NCBI GenBank assembly: GCA_046758845.1
Contig: JBHIBA010000002.1
Location: 1 to 55,739 of the forward strand
Length of the DNA stretch: 55,739 nucleotides
Source of the DNA: JBHIBA01 sp046758845
GTDB taxonomy: Bacteria; UBA8248; JACPRG01; G963555815
Direction: 5' to 3'
The position numbers were made by a program, and so were the translations under genes. Position 1 is the first letter of the stretch. Each line of letters starts with the position of its first letter. Under the pieces are notes generated by a model. The model was not told the origin of the DNA. It saw nothing but the letters and a program-made list of their open reading frames with translations, and did no database searches. Positions 9,193 through 18,621 of this stretch are shown here, one piece after another.

Positions 9193-11865
9193 ATGGCCAA
9201 GTACGTGTATTCCTTTGGCAAAGAGAGAACCGACGGACGGGCCGAAATGAGGGACCTGCTCGGCGGGAAGGGCGCCAACCTGGCGGAGATGGCCAGCCTG
9301 GGCTTTCCGGTTCCTCCGGGCTTCACCATCAGCACGGAGGCCTGCGTCCACTACTTGCAAAACGGCGGCGCCTATCCGAAGGGGATGTGGGAGGAAGTCC
9401 TCGAACAGCTGTCCCGACTGGAAGAGGTGATGGGGACGAAGCTCGGCGAGGCCAAGAACCCTCTCCTGGTCTCTGTCCGGTCGGGCGCACGGACCTCGAT
9501 GCCCGGCATGATGGACACCGTCCTCAACCTGGGTCTCAACGATAAGAGCGTGAAGGGCCTGGCGTCCCGGTCCGGAAATGAGCGGTTCGCTTACGACAGC
9601 TACCGCCGCTTTTTGACCATGTTCGGCGATGTCGTCCTCGGCGTCGAACACAGCGAGTTCGAAAAGCGCTTGGACGGGCTCAAGAAGCGCGAGGGCGTCC
9701 GCCAGGACACCGAGATGGGCGTGGAGGGGCTGCGCTCTCTGGTGGAAGAGTTCAAGGCCCTCATCCGCGAGAAAACGGGCAAGGAATTTTCCCAGTCGCC
9801 GCTGGATCAGCTCAAGCTGGCGATCAACGCCGTCTTCGATTCCTGGAACACCGAGCGCGCCAAGACCTACCGGCGAATCCACGAAATCTCGGAGGCCTGG
9901 GGGACGGCGGTCAACGTCCAGGCCATGGTCTTCGGCAACCTGGGGCCGACTTCCGCCACCGGCGTCGCCTTCACCCGGAATCCCTCCACAGGGGAGAAGA
10001 AGTTTTACGGAGAATTCCTGGTGAACGCCCAGGGAGAAGACGTCGTGGCCGGGATTCGGACGCCCGAACCCATCGAGCGTCTGAGAGAGGAAATGCCCGA
10101 AGCCTATGCGCAGCTCGAGGACATCTATCAGACCCTGGAGTCCCACTACAAGGATATGCAGGACCTCGAGTTCACCATCCAGGACGGCGCCCTCTATATG
10201 CTCCAGACGCGAGGGGGCAAGCGCACGGCCGCCGCCGCCGTCCGGATAGCCGTGGAGATGGTCGAAGAGGGGCTCATCGACCGGAAAGAGGCGCTCCTCC
10301 GCTTGGACCCAAACCAGATGGAGCAGCTCCTTCACCCGCAAATCGACCCCGACGCCCCGGTCCATGTAGTTGCGAAAGGGCTCGCCGGATCGCCGGGGGC
10401 GGCCGTGGGCAAGGCCGTATTTTCCGCTCAGCGCGCCCAAGAACTCGCGGAGCGGGGCGGGAAAGTCATCCTGGTCCGCACGGAGACCTCTCCCGAAGAC
10501 ATCGGCGGGATGCACGCCTCCCAGGCGATCCTGACTTCTCGGGGCGGGTTGACCTCTCACGCCGCTGTCGTTGCCCGCGGGATGGGGAAGTGCTGCGTGG
10601 TCGGCTGCGAGGATATCACCGTCGACGAGGAAGGGGGCAGGTTCACGGTGGGAGACCTGGAGGTGAAAGAGGGGGATCTCCTCACCCTGAACGGCACGTC
10701 GGGAGAGGTCATCCTGGGAGAGACCCCCCTGGTCAACCCTGAGTTGGGCGGGGAGTTCGGCCAGGTGCTGGGGTGGGCCGATGAGATTCGCACGCTGGGG
10801 GTCTGGGCCAACGCCGATACGCCCCACGACGCCCGGGTCGCCCGCGACAACGGAGCCGAGGGCATCGGCCTCTGCCGGACCGAGCACATGTTCTTCGAAG
10901 GAGACCGCATCCGCGCCGTGCGGGAGATGATCCTGGCCGAAACCGAGGAGGACCGCAGGAAGGCCCTCGCCAAGATCCTCCCGATGCAGATTGCGGATTT
11001 CGAAGGGATCTTCGAGGTCATGGACGGCCTTCCCACCGTCGTCCGTTTTCTGGACCCTCCGCTGCACGAGTTTCTTCCCAAGACGGACGAGGATATGAAG
11101 GCCCTGGCGAAGGACACGGGAACCCCGGAGGAGCGGATCCGGGCCATCACCGAGAGGCACCGGGAATTCAACCCGATGCTCGGCCACCGGGGGTGCCGCC
11201 TGGGGATCTCGCATCCGGAGATCTATGAAATGCAGGCGGAGGCCATTTTGACGGCCGCCTGCGCCCAGACCAAGGAAGGCCGAAAGGTCATCCCGGAGAT
11301 CATGATCCCCCTCGTGGCGGAGCCCGAGGAGTTGCGCGTGTGCCGGGAGATCGTCGAGAAGTTGGCCGGCAAGGTCTTCGAGCGGGAAGGGATTCAAGTG
11401 GAATACACCGTGGGCACGATGATAGAGCTTCCGCGCGCCTGCGTCGCGGCCGATGCGGTGGCGGAGCACGCGGAGTTCTTCTCCTTCGGGACGAACGACC
11501 TGACGCAGACGGTGTACGGCCTGAGCCGGGACGATGCCGGCTCCTTCCTTCCGAGCTATCTGGCGGCCGGGTTGCTCGCCGGCGATCCGTTCGTCGCCAT
11601 CGATCCGGAAGGCGTGGGCGGGATGGTCCGGATGGGCGTGGAACGCGGCCGCAAGACCCGGCCGGACCTGAAGATCGGGATATGCGGCGAGCACGGAGGC
11701 GAGCCGTCCTCGGTTGAGTTTTTCCACGACGCGAAGCTGGATTACGTGAGTTGCTCGCCCTATCGCGTTTCCATCGCCCGGCTGGCCGCGGCCCAAGCCA
11801 CGCTGAAGAATCCCGAGGGCGGATTGAAGGACGGAAAAGGTCGGGCCAAGGCGGTTCAGGCCTAG
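9193..11865 (+). CDS. ppdK: Pyruvate, phosphate dikinase
   Basis: PPDK interconverts ATP, phosphate and pyruvate with AMP, PPi and phosphoenolpyruvate, serving gluconeogenesis or PPi-linked glycolysis. The 890-residue chain has the ATP-grasp domain (LLGGKGANLAEM at the N-terminus, then VSVRSGARTSMPGMMDT). The swivelling phosphohistidine domain has H456 in GGLTSHAAVVARGMG. The PEP/pyruvate TIM barrel ends in YVSCSPYRV with the catalytic cysteine. ATG 9193 was chosen over an in-frame upstream start at 9136 because it opens the conserved KYVYSFG and has AAGGA six bases upstream. The 169-base gap after glyS suggests its own promoter, though I see no clear one. A terminator follows at 11977. Confidence 0.97.
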   Translation: MAKYVYSFGKERTDGRAEMRDLLGGKGANLAEMASLGFPVPPGFTISTEACVHYLQNGGAYPKGMWEEVLEQLSRLEEVMGTKLGEAKNPLLVSVRSGARTSMPGMMDTVLNLGLNDKSVKGLASRSGNERFAYDSYRRFLTMFGDVVLGVEHSEFEKRLDGLKKREGVRQDTEMGVEGLRSLVEEFKALIREKTGKEFSQSPLDQLKLAINAVFDSWNTERAKTYRRIHEISEAWGTAVNVQAMVFGNLGPTSATGVAFTRNPSTGEKKFYGEFLVNAQGEDVVAGIRTPEPIERLREEMPEAYAQLEDIYQTLESHYKDMQDLEFTIQDGALYMLQTRGGKRTAAAAVRIAVEMVEEGLIDRKEALLRLDPNQMEQLLHPQIDPDAPVHVVAKGLAGSPGAAVGKAVFSAQRAQELAERGGKVILVRTETSPEDIGGMHASQAILTSRGGLTSHAAVVARGMGKCCVVGCEDITVDEEGGRFTVGDLEVKEGDLLTLNGTSGEVILGETPLVNPELGGEFGQVLGWADEIRTLGVWANADTPHDARVARDNGAEGIGLCRTEHMFFEGDRIRAVREMILAETEEDRRKALAKILPMQIADFEGIFEVMDGLPTVVRFLDPPLHEFLPKTDEDMKALAKDTGTPEERIRAITERHREFNPMLGHRGCRLGISHPEIYEMQAEAILTAACAQTKEGRKVIPEIMIPLVAEPEELRVCREIVEKLAGKVFEREGIQVEYTVGTMIELPRACVAADAVAEHAEFFSFGTNDLTQTVYGLSRDDAGSFLPSYLAAGLLAGDPFVAIDPEGVGGMVRMGVERGRKTRPDLKIGICGEHGGEPSSVEFFHDAKLDYVSCSPYRVSIARLAAAQATLKNPEGGLKDGKGRAKAVQA

Positions 11866-11976
11866 ACGGCGCGAATCCCAGCGAAGGTAAAGGCGTCCAG
11901 GCGGCGTCGCGGGCGGGATGACAGAAAAGCCTCGCCTATTTTCCTTGAGAAGAAGCCCCCGCCGGATTATCTAACT

Positions 11977-12016
11977 AAAAAAGCCCCCGCCCCTTACCGG
12001 GGGCGGGCACTTTTTT
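11977..12016 (+). terminator. Intrinsic terminator after ppdK
   Basis: An 8-bp perfect GC stem (CCCGCCCC / GGGGCGGG) closes a short TTACCG loop and is followed by a run of six T at 12011-12016. A run of six A precedes the hairpin, so the structure could also stop transcription from the opposite strand. It lies 111 bases after the ppdK stop and 64 before ribD, separating the two transcription units. Confidence 0.85.
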
Positions 12017-12079
12017 GTTTGAGCCGAACCGGAAGGAACGCCGGGAGAGAAAGGCGGGGGAAGAGAAAGGCGGGTTTCT

Positions 12080-13228
12080 TTGAGCCGCTGGAGCGAAGCC
12101 GACCGCGACTTCATGGAAGAGGCCCTGAGGCTGGCGGCGCGGGCGGGGTGGCGGACGCATCCCAACCCGATGGTGGGCGCCATCGTCGTCCGCGCAAACC
12201 GGGTGGTCGGACGGGGGTATCATCGCAGGCCCGGAGGCCCACATGCCGAAGTGCTCGCCCTGCACGAGGCTGGCGAAAAGGCCCGGGGGGCGATACTGTT
12301 CGTGACGTTGGAACCCTGCTGCCATTTCGGCAAGACGCCCCCCTGCACGGATGCGGTGCTCTCGGCCGGGGTTTCGCGGGTGGTCGTGGCCATGAAGGAC
12401 CCCAACCCGCTGGTCGCCGGCCGCGGGATCGGGATTCTTCGGAGAAAGAAGGTCCAGGTGGACGTCGGCCTTCTGGGAGACAGGGCGCGGGGGCTCAACG
12501 AGGCGTTTTGCCGGCGGGTCCGGGACGCCCGTCCGTGGGTGATCCTCAAATCGGCCATCAGCCTGGACGGAAAGATCGCCACCGCCGGCGGGGACTCCCG
12601 GTGGATCACTTCCCGGCAGTCTCGGGCTCACGCCCACCGGCTCAGGAGTCGGGTGGACGCCATCGTGGTCGGGATCGGGACGGTCCTTGCGGACGACCCC
12701 CGTCTCACGGCCCGTCCAAAGGGGGGAGGGGGAAAAAACCGGGACCCCCTTCGGGTGATTCTGGACGGAAGGGTCCGAATCCCTTTGAAGGCAAAGGCGT
12801 TGAACCGCCAGTCCGCGGCGGGTATAATCGTGGCGGCAACGGAGAAGGCGGATGCCCGGCGCGTCCGGGCGCTCAGGGCGCGGGGCGTTGACGTTTGGGT
12901 CCTGCCGTCTCGGCGGGGGGGTGTGTCTGTCAAGCGGTTGCTTGCTGAGCTGGCCCGGCGGGAGGTCACAACCCTTCTGGTGGAAGGCGGCGGGCAAGTT
13001 GCCGGATCGTTCTTGCGCGAAGGCTGCGTGGATCGCGTGGCGTTCTATGTGGCCCCGCTTCTCGTTGGGGGGGAGGACGCGCCCGGAGCCTTGCGGGGAA
13101 AGGGCGCCGCGAAACTCGGCGACGCCTGGTCGCTGAGCGACGTTAAGGTCACACCCCTGGGGCCGGATCTTCTGGTGGAGGGTTACGTGGGGTCCCGGAA
13201 ACAGGCTCGAACAGGAGAGGGGGCCTAG
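12080..13228 (+). CDS. ribD: Bifunctional riboflavin deaminase/reductase
   Basis: RibD performs the second and third steps of riboflavin synthesis: deamination of the pyrimidine and reduction of the ribosyl side chain. The N-terminal deaminase (about 1-145) has the zinc motif H55-A-E57 and P-C80-C-H-FGKTPP-C89. The C-terminal reductase (150-370) has ILKSAISLDGKIATAGGDSRWIT and VDAIVVGIGTVLADDPRL. Length (382) is normal. TTG 12080 is proposed because AAAGG lies about 10 bases upstream and the family starts close to this point; ATG 12113 is an alternative that would shave conserved residues. First gene of a ribD-ribE-ribBA-ribH cluster. I looked for an FMN riboswitch upstream and did not recognise one. 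Confidence 0.95.
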   Translation: MSRWSEADRDFMEEALRLAARAGWRTHPNPMVGAIVVRANRVVGRGYHRRPGGPHAEVLALHEAGEKARGAILFVTLEPCCHFGKTPPCTDAVLSAGVSRVVVAMKDPNPLVAGRGIGILRRKKVQVDVGLLGDRARGLNEAFCRRVRDARPWVILKSAISLDGKIATAGGDSRWITSRQSRAHAHRLRSRVDAIVVGIGTVLADDPRLTARPKGGGGKNRDPLRVILDGRVRIPLKAKALNRQSAAGIIVAATEKADARRVRALRARGVDVWVLPSRRGGVSVKRLLAELARREVTTLLVEGGGQVAGSFLREGCVDRVAFYVAPLLVGGEDAPGALRGKGAAKLGDAWSLSDVKVTPLGPDLLVEGYVGSRKQARTGEGA

Positions 13229-13229
13229 G

Positions 13230-13877
13230 GTGTTCACGGGGATCATCGAGTTCGTGGGGATGGTCGCTTCCATCCAGACGACGCCCGAGGGAGCCAAGCT
13301 CTCTCTGCGCGCCCCCGAAGCGGCAAAGGAACTCCGCACCGGAGACAGCGTCGCCGTCGACGGGGCCTGCCTGACCAAGGTGAGCGGGAGCGAGCAGACC
13401 TTCGAGGTGGACGTGAGCCCCGAGACCCTGAAGAAGACCACCTTGGGCTCGGTTCGCAGGGGGGACAAGGTGAATCTCGAGCTCGCCGTGAGGCTGGGGG
13501 ACAGGCTCGGGGGACATCTGGTCAGCGGGCACGTGGACGCCGTCGGGCGGGTAGCCGACCGGCGTCCCGAAGGAGACTCGGAAATCGTCACCATTCAGGC
13601 CCCGCCGGAGGTGATGCGCTACATCGTGCCCAAGGGGTCTGTGGCGGTGGACGGGATCAGCCTGACCGTGGCCGAACGGGGAGCCGACCGCTTTCGGGCG
13701 GCCATCATCCCGCACACGGCGCAAAAGACGACGCTGTTGCTCAAGAAAGCGGGCGACCGGGTGAATCTCGAGGCGGACCTGATTGGCAAGTACGTGGAGC
13801 AACTGCTTACCCCCCATTCCCCGGACCGGGGGGGCCGGGTGACCAAGGAATTTCTCTGTGAGCACGGATATGCTTGA
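13230..13877 (+). CDS. ribE: Riboflavin synthase alpha chain
   Basis: The enzyme dismutates two 6,7-dimethyl-8-ribityllumazine molecules to riboflavin. The 215 residues show the duplicated lumazine-binding barrel: MFTGIIEFVGMV and LSLRAPEAAKEL with SVAVDGACLTK in the first half, then GGHLVSGHVDAVGRV and GSVAVDGISLTVAE in the second. The start is GTG 13230, one base after the ribD stop; MFTGIIE is the family's invariant opening, so the start is secure. The 3' end overlaps ribBA by 20 bases. Some annotations call this gene ribC. Confidence 0.96.
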   Translation: MFTGIIEFVGMVASIQTTPEGAKLSLRAPEAAKELRTGDSVAVDGACLTKVSGSEQTFEVDVSPETLKKTTLGSVRRGDKVNLELAVRLGDRLGGHLVSGHVDAVGRVADRRPEGDSEIVTIQAPPEVMRYIVPKGSVAVDGISLTVAERGADRFRAAIIPHTAQKTTLLLKKAGDRVNLEADLIGKYVEQLLTPHSPDRGGRVTKEFLCEHGYA

Positions 13878-15102
13878 GCCGGAAGCCGAGGGAGCGCGAA
13901 AGCTGTTCGCCACGATCGACGAGGCCATCCTGGAGATCCGGCAAGGCCGCATGGTCATCCTGGTGGACGACGAGGACCGTGAAAACGAAGGCGATCTGAC
14001 GATGGCCGCGGAGAAGGTGACGCCCGAGGCCATCAACTTCATGGCGCAACATGGGCGGGGTCTCATCTGCGTGTCCCTCATGAACGAGCAGGCCGATGCG
14101 CTGGACCTGAGGCCGATGGTCCAGGACAACACGGCCATCATGGGCACGGCCTTCACCGTTTCGGTGGATGCGAAGCGGAACGTGACGACCGGAATCTCGG
14201 CGGCGGACCGAGCTGAAACGATCCGTCAGATCGTCAATCCGAAAACGAAGGGCCATGACCTGGCGCGGCCCGGCCACATCTTCCCCCTTCGGGCCAAAGA
14301 CGGGGGCGTCCTGGTGCGCACGGGGCAGACGGAAGGTTCGGTGGACCTGGCCCGTCTGGCGGGGCTGGCGCCGGCGGGCGTGATCTGCGAGATCATGAAC
14401 CCCGACGGCACGATGGCCCGTGTCCCGGAGCTGACGGAGTGTTCGAGAAAACATGGGCTCAAGATCGTCACCATCCGGGACCTCGTCGAATACCGGATGC
14501 GCCGCGAGTCCCTCATCGGGGTGGTCTCGGAAACGATGCTGCCCACCCGGTTCGGAACGTTCAAGTGCAAGACGTTTCGAGGAACCATCGGGGGAGAGAT
14601 TTACGTGGCCCTTGTGCTGGGGCAACCGAGTCCGCGGGAGGCGGTTCTCGTCCGGGTCCACTCCCAGTGCCTCACGGGGGACGTCTTCGGCTCGTTCCGT
14701 TGTGACTGTGGTCCTCAACTTCACGCCGCGTTGGAGAAGATCCACGAGGAAGGCAAGGGCGTTCTTTTGTATGTGGCCCAGGAGGGCCGGGGCATCGGGC
14801 TGGTCAACAAGCTCAAGGCGTACGCTCTCCAGGACCAGGGCATGGACACGGTTCAGGCCAACGAAGCGCTGGGATTCAAGCCGGACCTGCGCGATTACGG
14901 TCTCGGGGCGCAGGTGTTGGCCAAGCTGGGCATCCGCCGGATGCGCCTGATGACGAACAACCCCAGGAAAATCGTGGGACTGGAGGGCTACGGCCTGACC
15001 ATTACGGAAAGGGTGCCGATTGAGATCAAACCCCGAGAGGAAAATTTGCGCTACCTGGAGACGAAGCGGTACAAGCTGGGACATCTGCTGGGCAATGTCT
15101 AA
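13858..15102 (+). CDS. ribBA: Bifunctional DHBP synthase / GTP cyclohydrolase II
   Basis: The 414-residue fusion supplies both precursors of lumazine. Residues 1-215 are DHBP synthase (RibB) with DDEDRENEGD at 37-46, GISAADRA and RPGHIFPLRA. Residues 220-414 are GTP cyclohydrolase II (RibA) with zinc cysteines C271, C282 and C284 (HSQC, FRCDCG) and the catalytic GRGIGL region. In RibB the usual GHTEA metal-ligand histidine is Q157 (RTGQTEGSVDL). I believe this GQTEG variant occurs in other RibBA proteins, but its effect is unclear. Start GTG 13858 overlaps ribE by 20 bases; ATG 13870 is an alternative. Confidence 0.95.
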   Translation: MSTDMLEPEAEGARKLFATIDEAILEIRQGRMVILVDDEDRENEGDLTMAAEKVTPEAINFMAQHGRGLICVSLMNEQADALDLRPMVQDNTAIMGTAFTVSVDAKRNVTTGISAADRAETIRQIVNPKTKGHDLARPGHIFPLRAKDGGVLVRTGQTEGSVDLARLAGLAPAGVICEIMNPDGTMARVPELTECSRKHGLKIVTIRDLVEYRMRRESLIGVVSETMLPTRFGTFKCKTFRGTIGGEIYVALVLGQPSPREAVLVRVHSQCLTGDVFGSFRCDCGPQLHAALEKIHEEGKGVLLYVAQEGRGIGLVNKLKAYALQDQGMDTVQANEALGFKPDLRDYGLGAQVLAKLGIRRMRLMTNNPRKIVGLEGYGLTITERVPIEIKPREENLRYLETKRYKLGHLLGNV

Positions 15103-15170
15103 GGGGGGAGATTGGAAACCCATGAGGGGCGAGGCCGGGGGAACCCTTCTCGGCCGACCGGGAAAAGACC

Positions 15171-15668
15171 ATGCCTAAGGCGGTGGAGGGAAATCTCGAC
15201 GCAGCCGGCCTGAAGTTCGCCATCGTGGTCAGCCGGTTTAATCACTTTGTCACCGACCGGCTGTTGGAGGGAGCGCTGGACGGCCTGAACCGTTGTGGGG
15301 CTCGGGAGGCCGATCTGGAGGTCTTCAAGGTTCCGGGCACGTTCGAGATCCCCGTAACCGCCCGCCGGCTGGCCCAGTCCGGACGGTATGACGCCCTGAT
15401 CTGCCTGGGGGCGGTGATCCGTGGCGCAACCCCGCACTTCGACTACATCGCCTCCGAGGTGTCGAAGGGGATCGCCGCAACCGCACAGGAGTTCAACCTG
15501 CCCGTCTCCTTCGGCGTCTTGACGACCGACACGGTGGAGCAGGCCGTCGAGAGGGCCGGAACCAAGCATGGGAACAAGGGCTTCGAGGCGGCCTTAGGGG
15601 CCGTGGAGATGGCGAATCTGTTCAAGGCGCTCCCCCCTGCTCCCCCGAGCCCGAGGAAGAAGAAATAA
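15171..15668 (+). CDS. ribH: 6,7-dimethyl-8-ribityllumazine synthase
   Basis: RibH condenses the pyrimidine from RibD with DHBP from RibBA to make lumazine, in a 5- or 60-subunit shell. The 165 residues have the family's substrate-contact segments SRFNHFVTDRLLEGA, VPGTFEIPVTA, LGAVIRGATPHFDYIASEV (His general acid) and SFGVLTTDTVEQAVERAG. ATG 15171 follows AAAAGACC. It ends 3 bases before nusB, so the two are one operon, a common linkage in bacteria. Confidence 0.97.
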   Translation: MPKAVEGNLDAAGLKFAIVVSRFNHFVTDRLLEGALDGLNRCGAREADLEVFKVPGTFEIPVTARRLAQSGRYDALICLGAVIRGATPHFDYIASEVSKGIAATAQEFNLPVSFGVLTTDTVEQAVERAGTKHGNKGFEAALGAVEMANLFKALPPAPPSPRKKK

Positions 15669-15671
15669 GCC

Positions 15672-16088
15672 ATGGGCGCCCGTCGAACTGCGCGAGAGGG
15701 GGCGTTGAAGATCCTCTATCGTCTGGACCTGACTGGAGAGGGCCCGGAAGAGGTCTTGAGGGAGCGTTGGGAGGAATCGGATACGCCGCAGGAGGTTTGG
15801 GAATACGTCTGCAGGCTCGTGCGAACGTGCTGGGAGGAGCGGGCGACCCTGGACACCTTGATCGCACGTGCCTCCGAGCACTGGACCCTCCGCCGGATGA
15901 ACTTTATCGATCGGAACGTCCTCCGATTGACGACCTGCGAGCTCTTATTCTTCGTAGACATTCCCCCTAAGGTGGCCATCAACGAAGCCATTGACATCGC
16001 CCGCAAGTACGGCACGGAGTCCTCGGGCTCCTTTGTCAACGGAATCCTCGACCGCATCGTCAAAGACCGTGAGAGGGAGATCGCGTAG
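15672..16088 (+). CDS. nusB: Transcription antitermination protein NusB
   Basis: NusB binds boxA RNA with ribosomal protein S10 and supports rRNA antitermination. The 138-residue protein opens with RRTAREGALKILYRLDL, matches the all-helical family along its length, and ends with the conserved KVAINEAIDIARKYG and SGSFVNGILDRI. It directly follows ribH. The next gene, leuS, begins 56 bases downstream. Confidence 0.95.
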   Translation: MGARRTAREGALKILYRLDLTGEGPEEVLRERWEESDTPQEVWEYVCRLVRTCWEERATLDTLIARASEHWTLRRMNFIDRNVLRLTTCELLFFVDIPPKVAINEAIDIARKYGTESSGSFVNGILDRIVKDREREIA

Positions 16089-16143
16089 GGTCCTTCCCGC
16101 CAGACGTCAAGCGAACCACCTTCATGCGACTGAGCCGACCGCT

Positions 16144-18621
16144 GTGAACGACCGATACGATTTCGCCGCCCTTGAGGCGCGGTGGCAAGAACACTGGGCC
16201 GAAAGTTGCGCCTTCCGCGCCACCGAAGACAGCGCCCGGGAGAAGTTCTACCTCCTGGAAATGTTCCCTTATCCTTCAGGCCGCATCCACATGGGCCACG
16301 TCCGAAACTACACCATCGGGGACGTTGTGGCCCGCCACAAGCGGATGCTGGGATTCAACGTCCTCCATCCCATCGGGTGGGACGCCTTCGGCCTGCCGGC
16401 CGAAAACGCGGCCATCCAGAACCAGGTGCATCCGGCCAAGTGGACCCGGAACAACATCGACGTCATGAAGCGGCAGCTTCACAGGCTGGGCCTGAGCTAC
16501 AACTGGGAACGGGAGTTCGCCACCTGCGAGCCGAGGTACTACCGGTGGAACCAGTGGATCTTCCTCAAGATGTACGAGCGGGGCCTGGCCTACCGGCGCA
16601 AGACGTGGGTCAACTGGTGCGAGAAGTGCCAGACGACCCTCGCCAACGAGCAGGTGCTGGGAGGCCTCTGCTGGCGGCATGAAACGCCCGTCGTCCAGCG
16701 GCAGATGGACGCCTGGTTCTTGCGGATCACCGACTACGCCGAAGAGCTCCTGAGCGGTCTGGACGCGCTGGCCGACGGCTGGTCGGAGCGCGTGCTCACC
16801 ATGCAGCGGAACTGGATCGGCCGCAGTGAGGGCGTGCGGATTGACTTTCCCATCGTCGGGGAGGAGGAGACCCTTCCGGTCTTCACCACGAGGCACGATA
16901 CCGTTTACGGGGCCACCTTCATGGTCCTGGCGCCCGAGCACCCCCTGGCGCTTCGCCTGTCGGCCGGAACGCCCCAGGAGGCGGAGGTGCGGCGGTTCTG
17001 CGAAGAGGTCAGAAACCAGGACACCCGCCTGCGCACCGACGAGGCCCAGGACAAGGCGGGCGTCTTCACCGGCCGGTACGCCCTGAACCCGATGACGAAG
17101 GAAGAGATTCCTCTCTGGGTGGCCAACTTCGTCCTGATGGAATACGGGACGGGCGCGATCCAGGCCGTCCCCGCTCACGACCAGAGAGATTTAGAATTCG
17201 CCCGCAAGTACGGTCTCCCTGTCCGGGTCGTGGTCCAGCCTCCGGGGTCGTCGCTGGACGGCGAAACCATGAGCGAGGCCTACCTGGAAGAGGGGGTCAA
17301 CGTGAACTCCGGCCCCTTCGACGGTCTGCCGACCTCCAAGGCCAAAGAGGGCATCGCCGATTACATGGAGCAGCGGGGCTTGGGGCGGCGCGAGGTCCAT
17401 TACCGATTGCGAGATTGGGGGATCTCCCGCCAACGGTACTGGGGGACGCCCATCCCGATGGTTCACTGCGGGGGTTGCGGCGTCGTCCCGGTCCCCGAAG
17501 AGGACCTTCCGGTCGTCCTGCCCACCGACATCGATTGGCGCTTTGACGGAACCTCGCCCCTGAGCGCCCTGAAGTCTTTTTACGAGGTCCCTTGTCCCCG
17601 GTGCGCAAAGGCGGCCCGCAGGGAAACGGACACGATGGACACATTCGTGGACTCCTCCTGGTACTTCTGCCGATTTACGAGTCCCAACGAGACGAACGCC
17701 CCGTTCGACCGCGATGCGAGCGCTTACTGGATGGAGGTGGACCAGTACATCGGCGGGATCGAACACGCGGTCCTGCACCTGCTCTACGCCCGGTTCTTCA
17801 CGATGGTTCTCCGGGACCTGGGGCTTCTGGAGAAGGCCGAGCCTTTCCAGAATTTGCTCACACAGGGAATGGTCATCAAGAACGGCCGCAAGATGTCCAA
17901 GTCGTACGGCAACGTGGTGGAGCCGGACAAGATCATTGACAGATACGGCGCCGACACGGCCCGGCTGTTCATGCTCTTCGCCGCGCCGCCCGAAAAAGAG
18001 CTCGAATGGAGCGACGCGGGCGTGGAAGGCTGCCACCGGTTCTTGAACCGGGTCTGGAGGCTGGTGACCGGGGCGGCGGACCAGGTGAGGGACTTTCACG
18101 GACCCATCGGCGAGGATCTGTCGCGGCCCGAGCGGGAGTTGCGAAAGAGGGTCCACCAGACCATCCGGAAAGTGACCGAGGACGTGGGGCGCCGCTTCCG
18201 GTTCAACACGGCCATCGCCGCCATCATGGAGCTGGTGAACGCGCTCTATCCCTTTCAGCCGGAAAGGACGCCCAATTGCCGGGCCGTGTGGAAAGAGGCG
18301 CTGGAATCTCTCGTGATTCTGCTCTACCCCTTCGCCCCGCACATCGGGGAGGGGCTCTGGAGGGCTCTGGGTCACAGCACCTCACTGGTGGCGCATCCGT
18401 GGCCCGCTTACGACCCGGAGGTGGCGGCCGAGGAGGTCCGAACCATCGTCCTTCAGGTGAATGGGAAGGTCCGGAGCCGAATCGATCTGCCCACCACCGC
18501 CGACGAGGAAGAGGTGCGGAGTCGCGCCCTCGAGGACGAGCGAATCCGCAACTGGATCGGCGAAAAGAAAGTCCGGCGGGTCATCGTCGTTCCGGGGAAG
18601 CTTGTCAATGTGGTCGTCTAA
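16144..18621 (+). CDS. leuS: Leucyl-tRNA synthetase
   Basis: This class Ia synthetase charges tRNA-Leu. The 825 residues contain the HIGH signature as H49-M-G-H52 (PSGRIHMGH), the CP1 editing domain inserted at about 225-400 (FTTRHDTVYGATFMVLAPEH), the tryptophan-rich YWGTPIPMVHC, and KMSKS at 583-587. The anticodon-binding helices and the C-terminal tRNA-contact domain (VNGKVRSRIDLP) complete it. The start is GTG 16144, which places NDRYDFAALEARWQ at the N-terminus; the frame is open upstream but overlaps nusB. The 3' end overlaps lptE by 14 bases. Confidence 0.97.
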   Translation: MNDRYDFAALEARWQEHWAESCAFRATEDSAREKFYLLEMFPYPSGRIHMGHVRNYTIGDVVARHKRMLGFNVLHPIGWDAFGLPAENAAIQNQVHPAKWTRNNIDVMKRQLHRLGLSYNWEREFATCEPRYYRWNQWIFLKMYERGLAYRRKTWVNWCEKCQTTLANEQVLGGLCWRHETPVVQRQMDAWFLRITDYAEELLSGLDALADGWSERVLTMQRNWIGRSEGVRIDFPIVGEEETLPVFTTRHDTVYGATFMVLAPEHPLALRLSAGTPQEAEVRRFCEEVRNQDTRLRTDEAQDKAGVFTGRYALNPMTKEEIPLWVANFVLMEYGTGAIQAVPAHDQRDLEFARKYGLPVRVVVQPPGSSLDGETMSEAYLEEGVNVNSGPFDGLPTSKAKEGIADYMEQRGLGRREVHYRLRDWGISRQRYWGTPIPMVHCGGCGVVPVPEEDLPVVLPTDIDWRFDGTSPLSALKSFYEVPCPRCAKAARRETDTMDTFVDSSWYFCRFTSPNETNAPFDRDASAYWMEVDQYIGGIEHAVLHLLYARFFTMVLRDLGLLEKAEPFQNLLTQGMVIKNGRKMSKSYGNVVEPDKIIDRYGADTARLFMLFAAPPEKELEWSDAGVEGCHRFLNRVWRLVTGAADQVRDFHGPIGEDLSRPERELRKRVHQTIRKVTEDVGRRFRFNTAIAAIMELVNALYPFQPERTPNCRAVWKEALESLVILLYPFAPHIGEGLWRALGHSTSLVAHPWPAYDPEVAAEEVRTIVLQVNGKVRSRIDLPTTADEEEVRSRALEDERIRNWIGEKKVRRVIVVPGKLVNVVV

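Noticed and set aside
9112..11796. 894-residue open frame on the reverse strand opposite ppdK
   Set aside because: It mirrors a clear, complete PPDK gene; long antisense frames are expected in high-GC coding DNA, and the translation resembles no family.
11866..12079. Possible FMN riboswitch before ribD
   Set aside because: The conserved FMN-element blocks are not visible; the gap is explained by the ppdK terminator.
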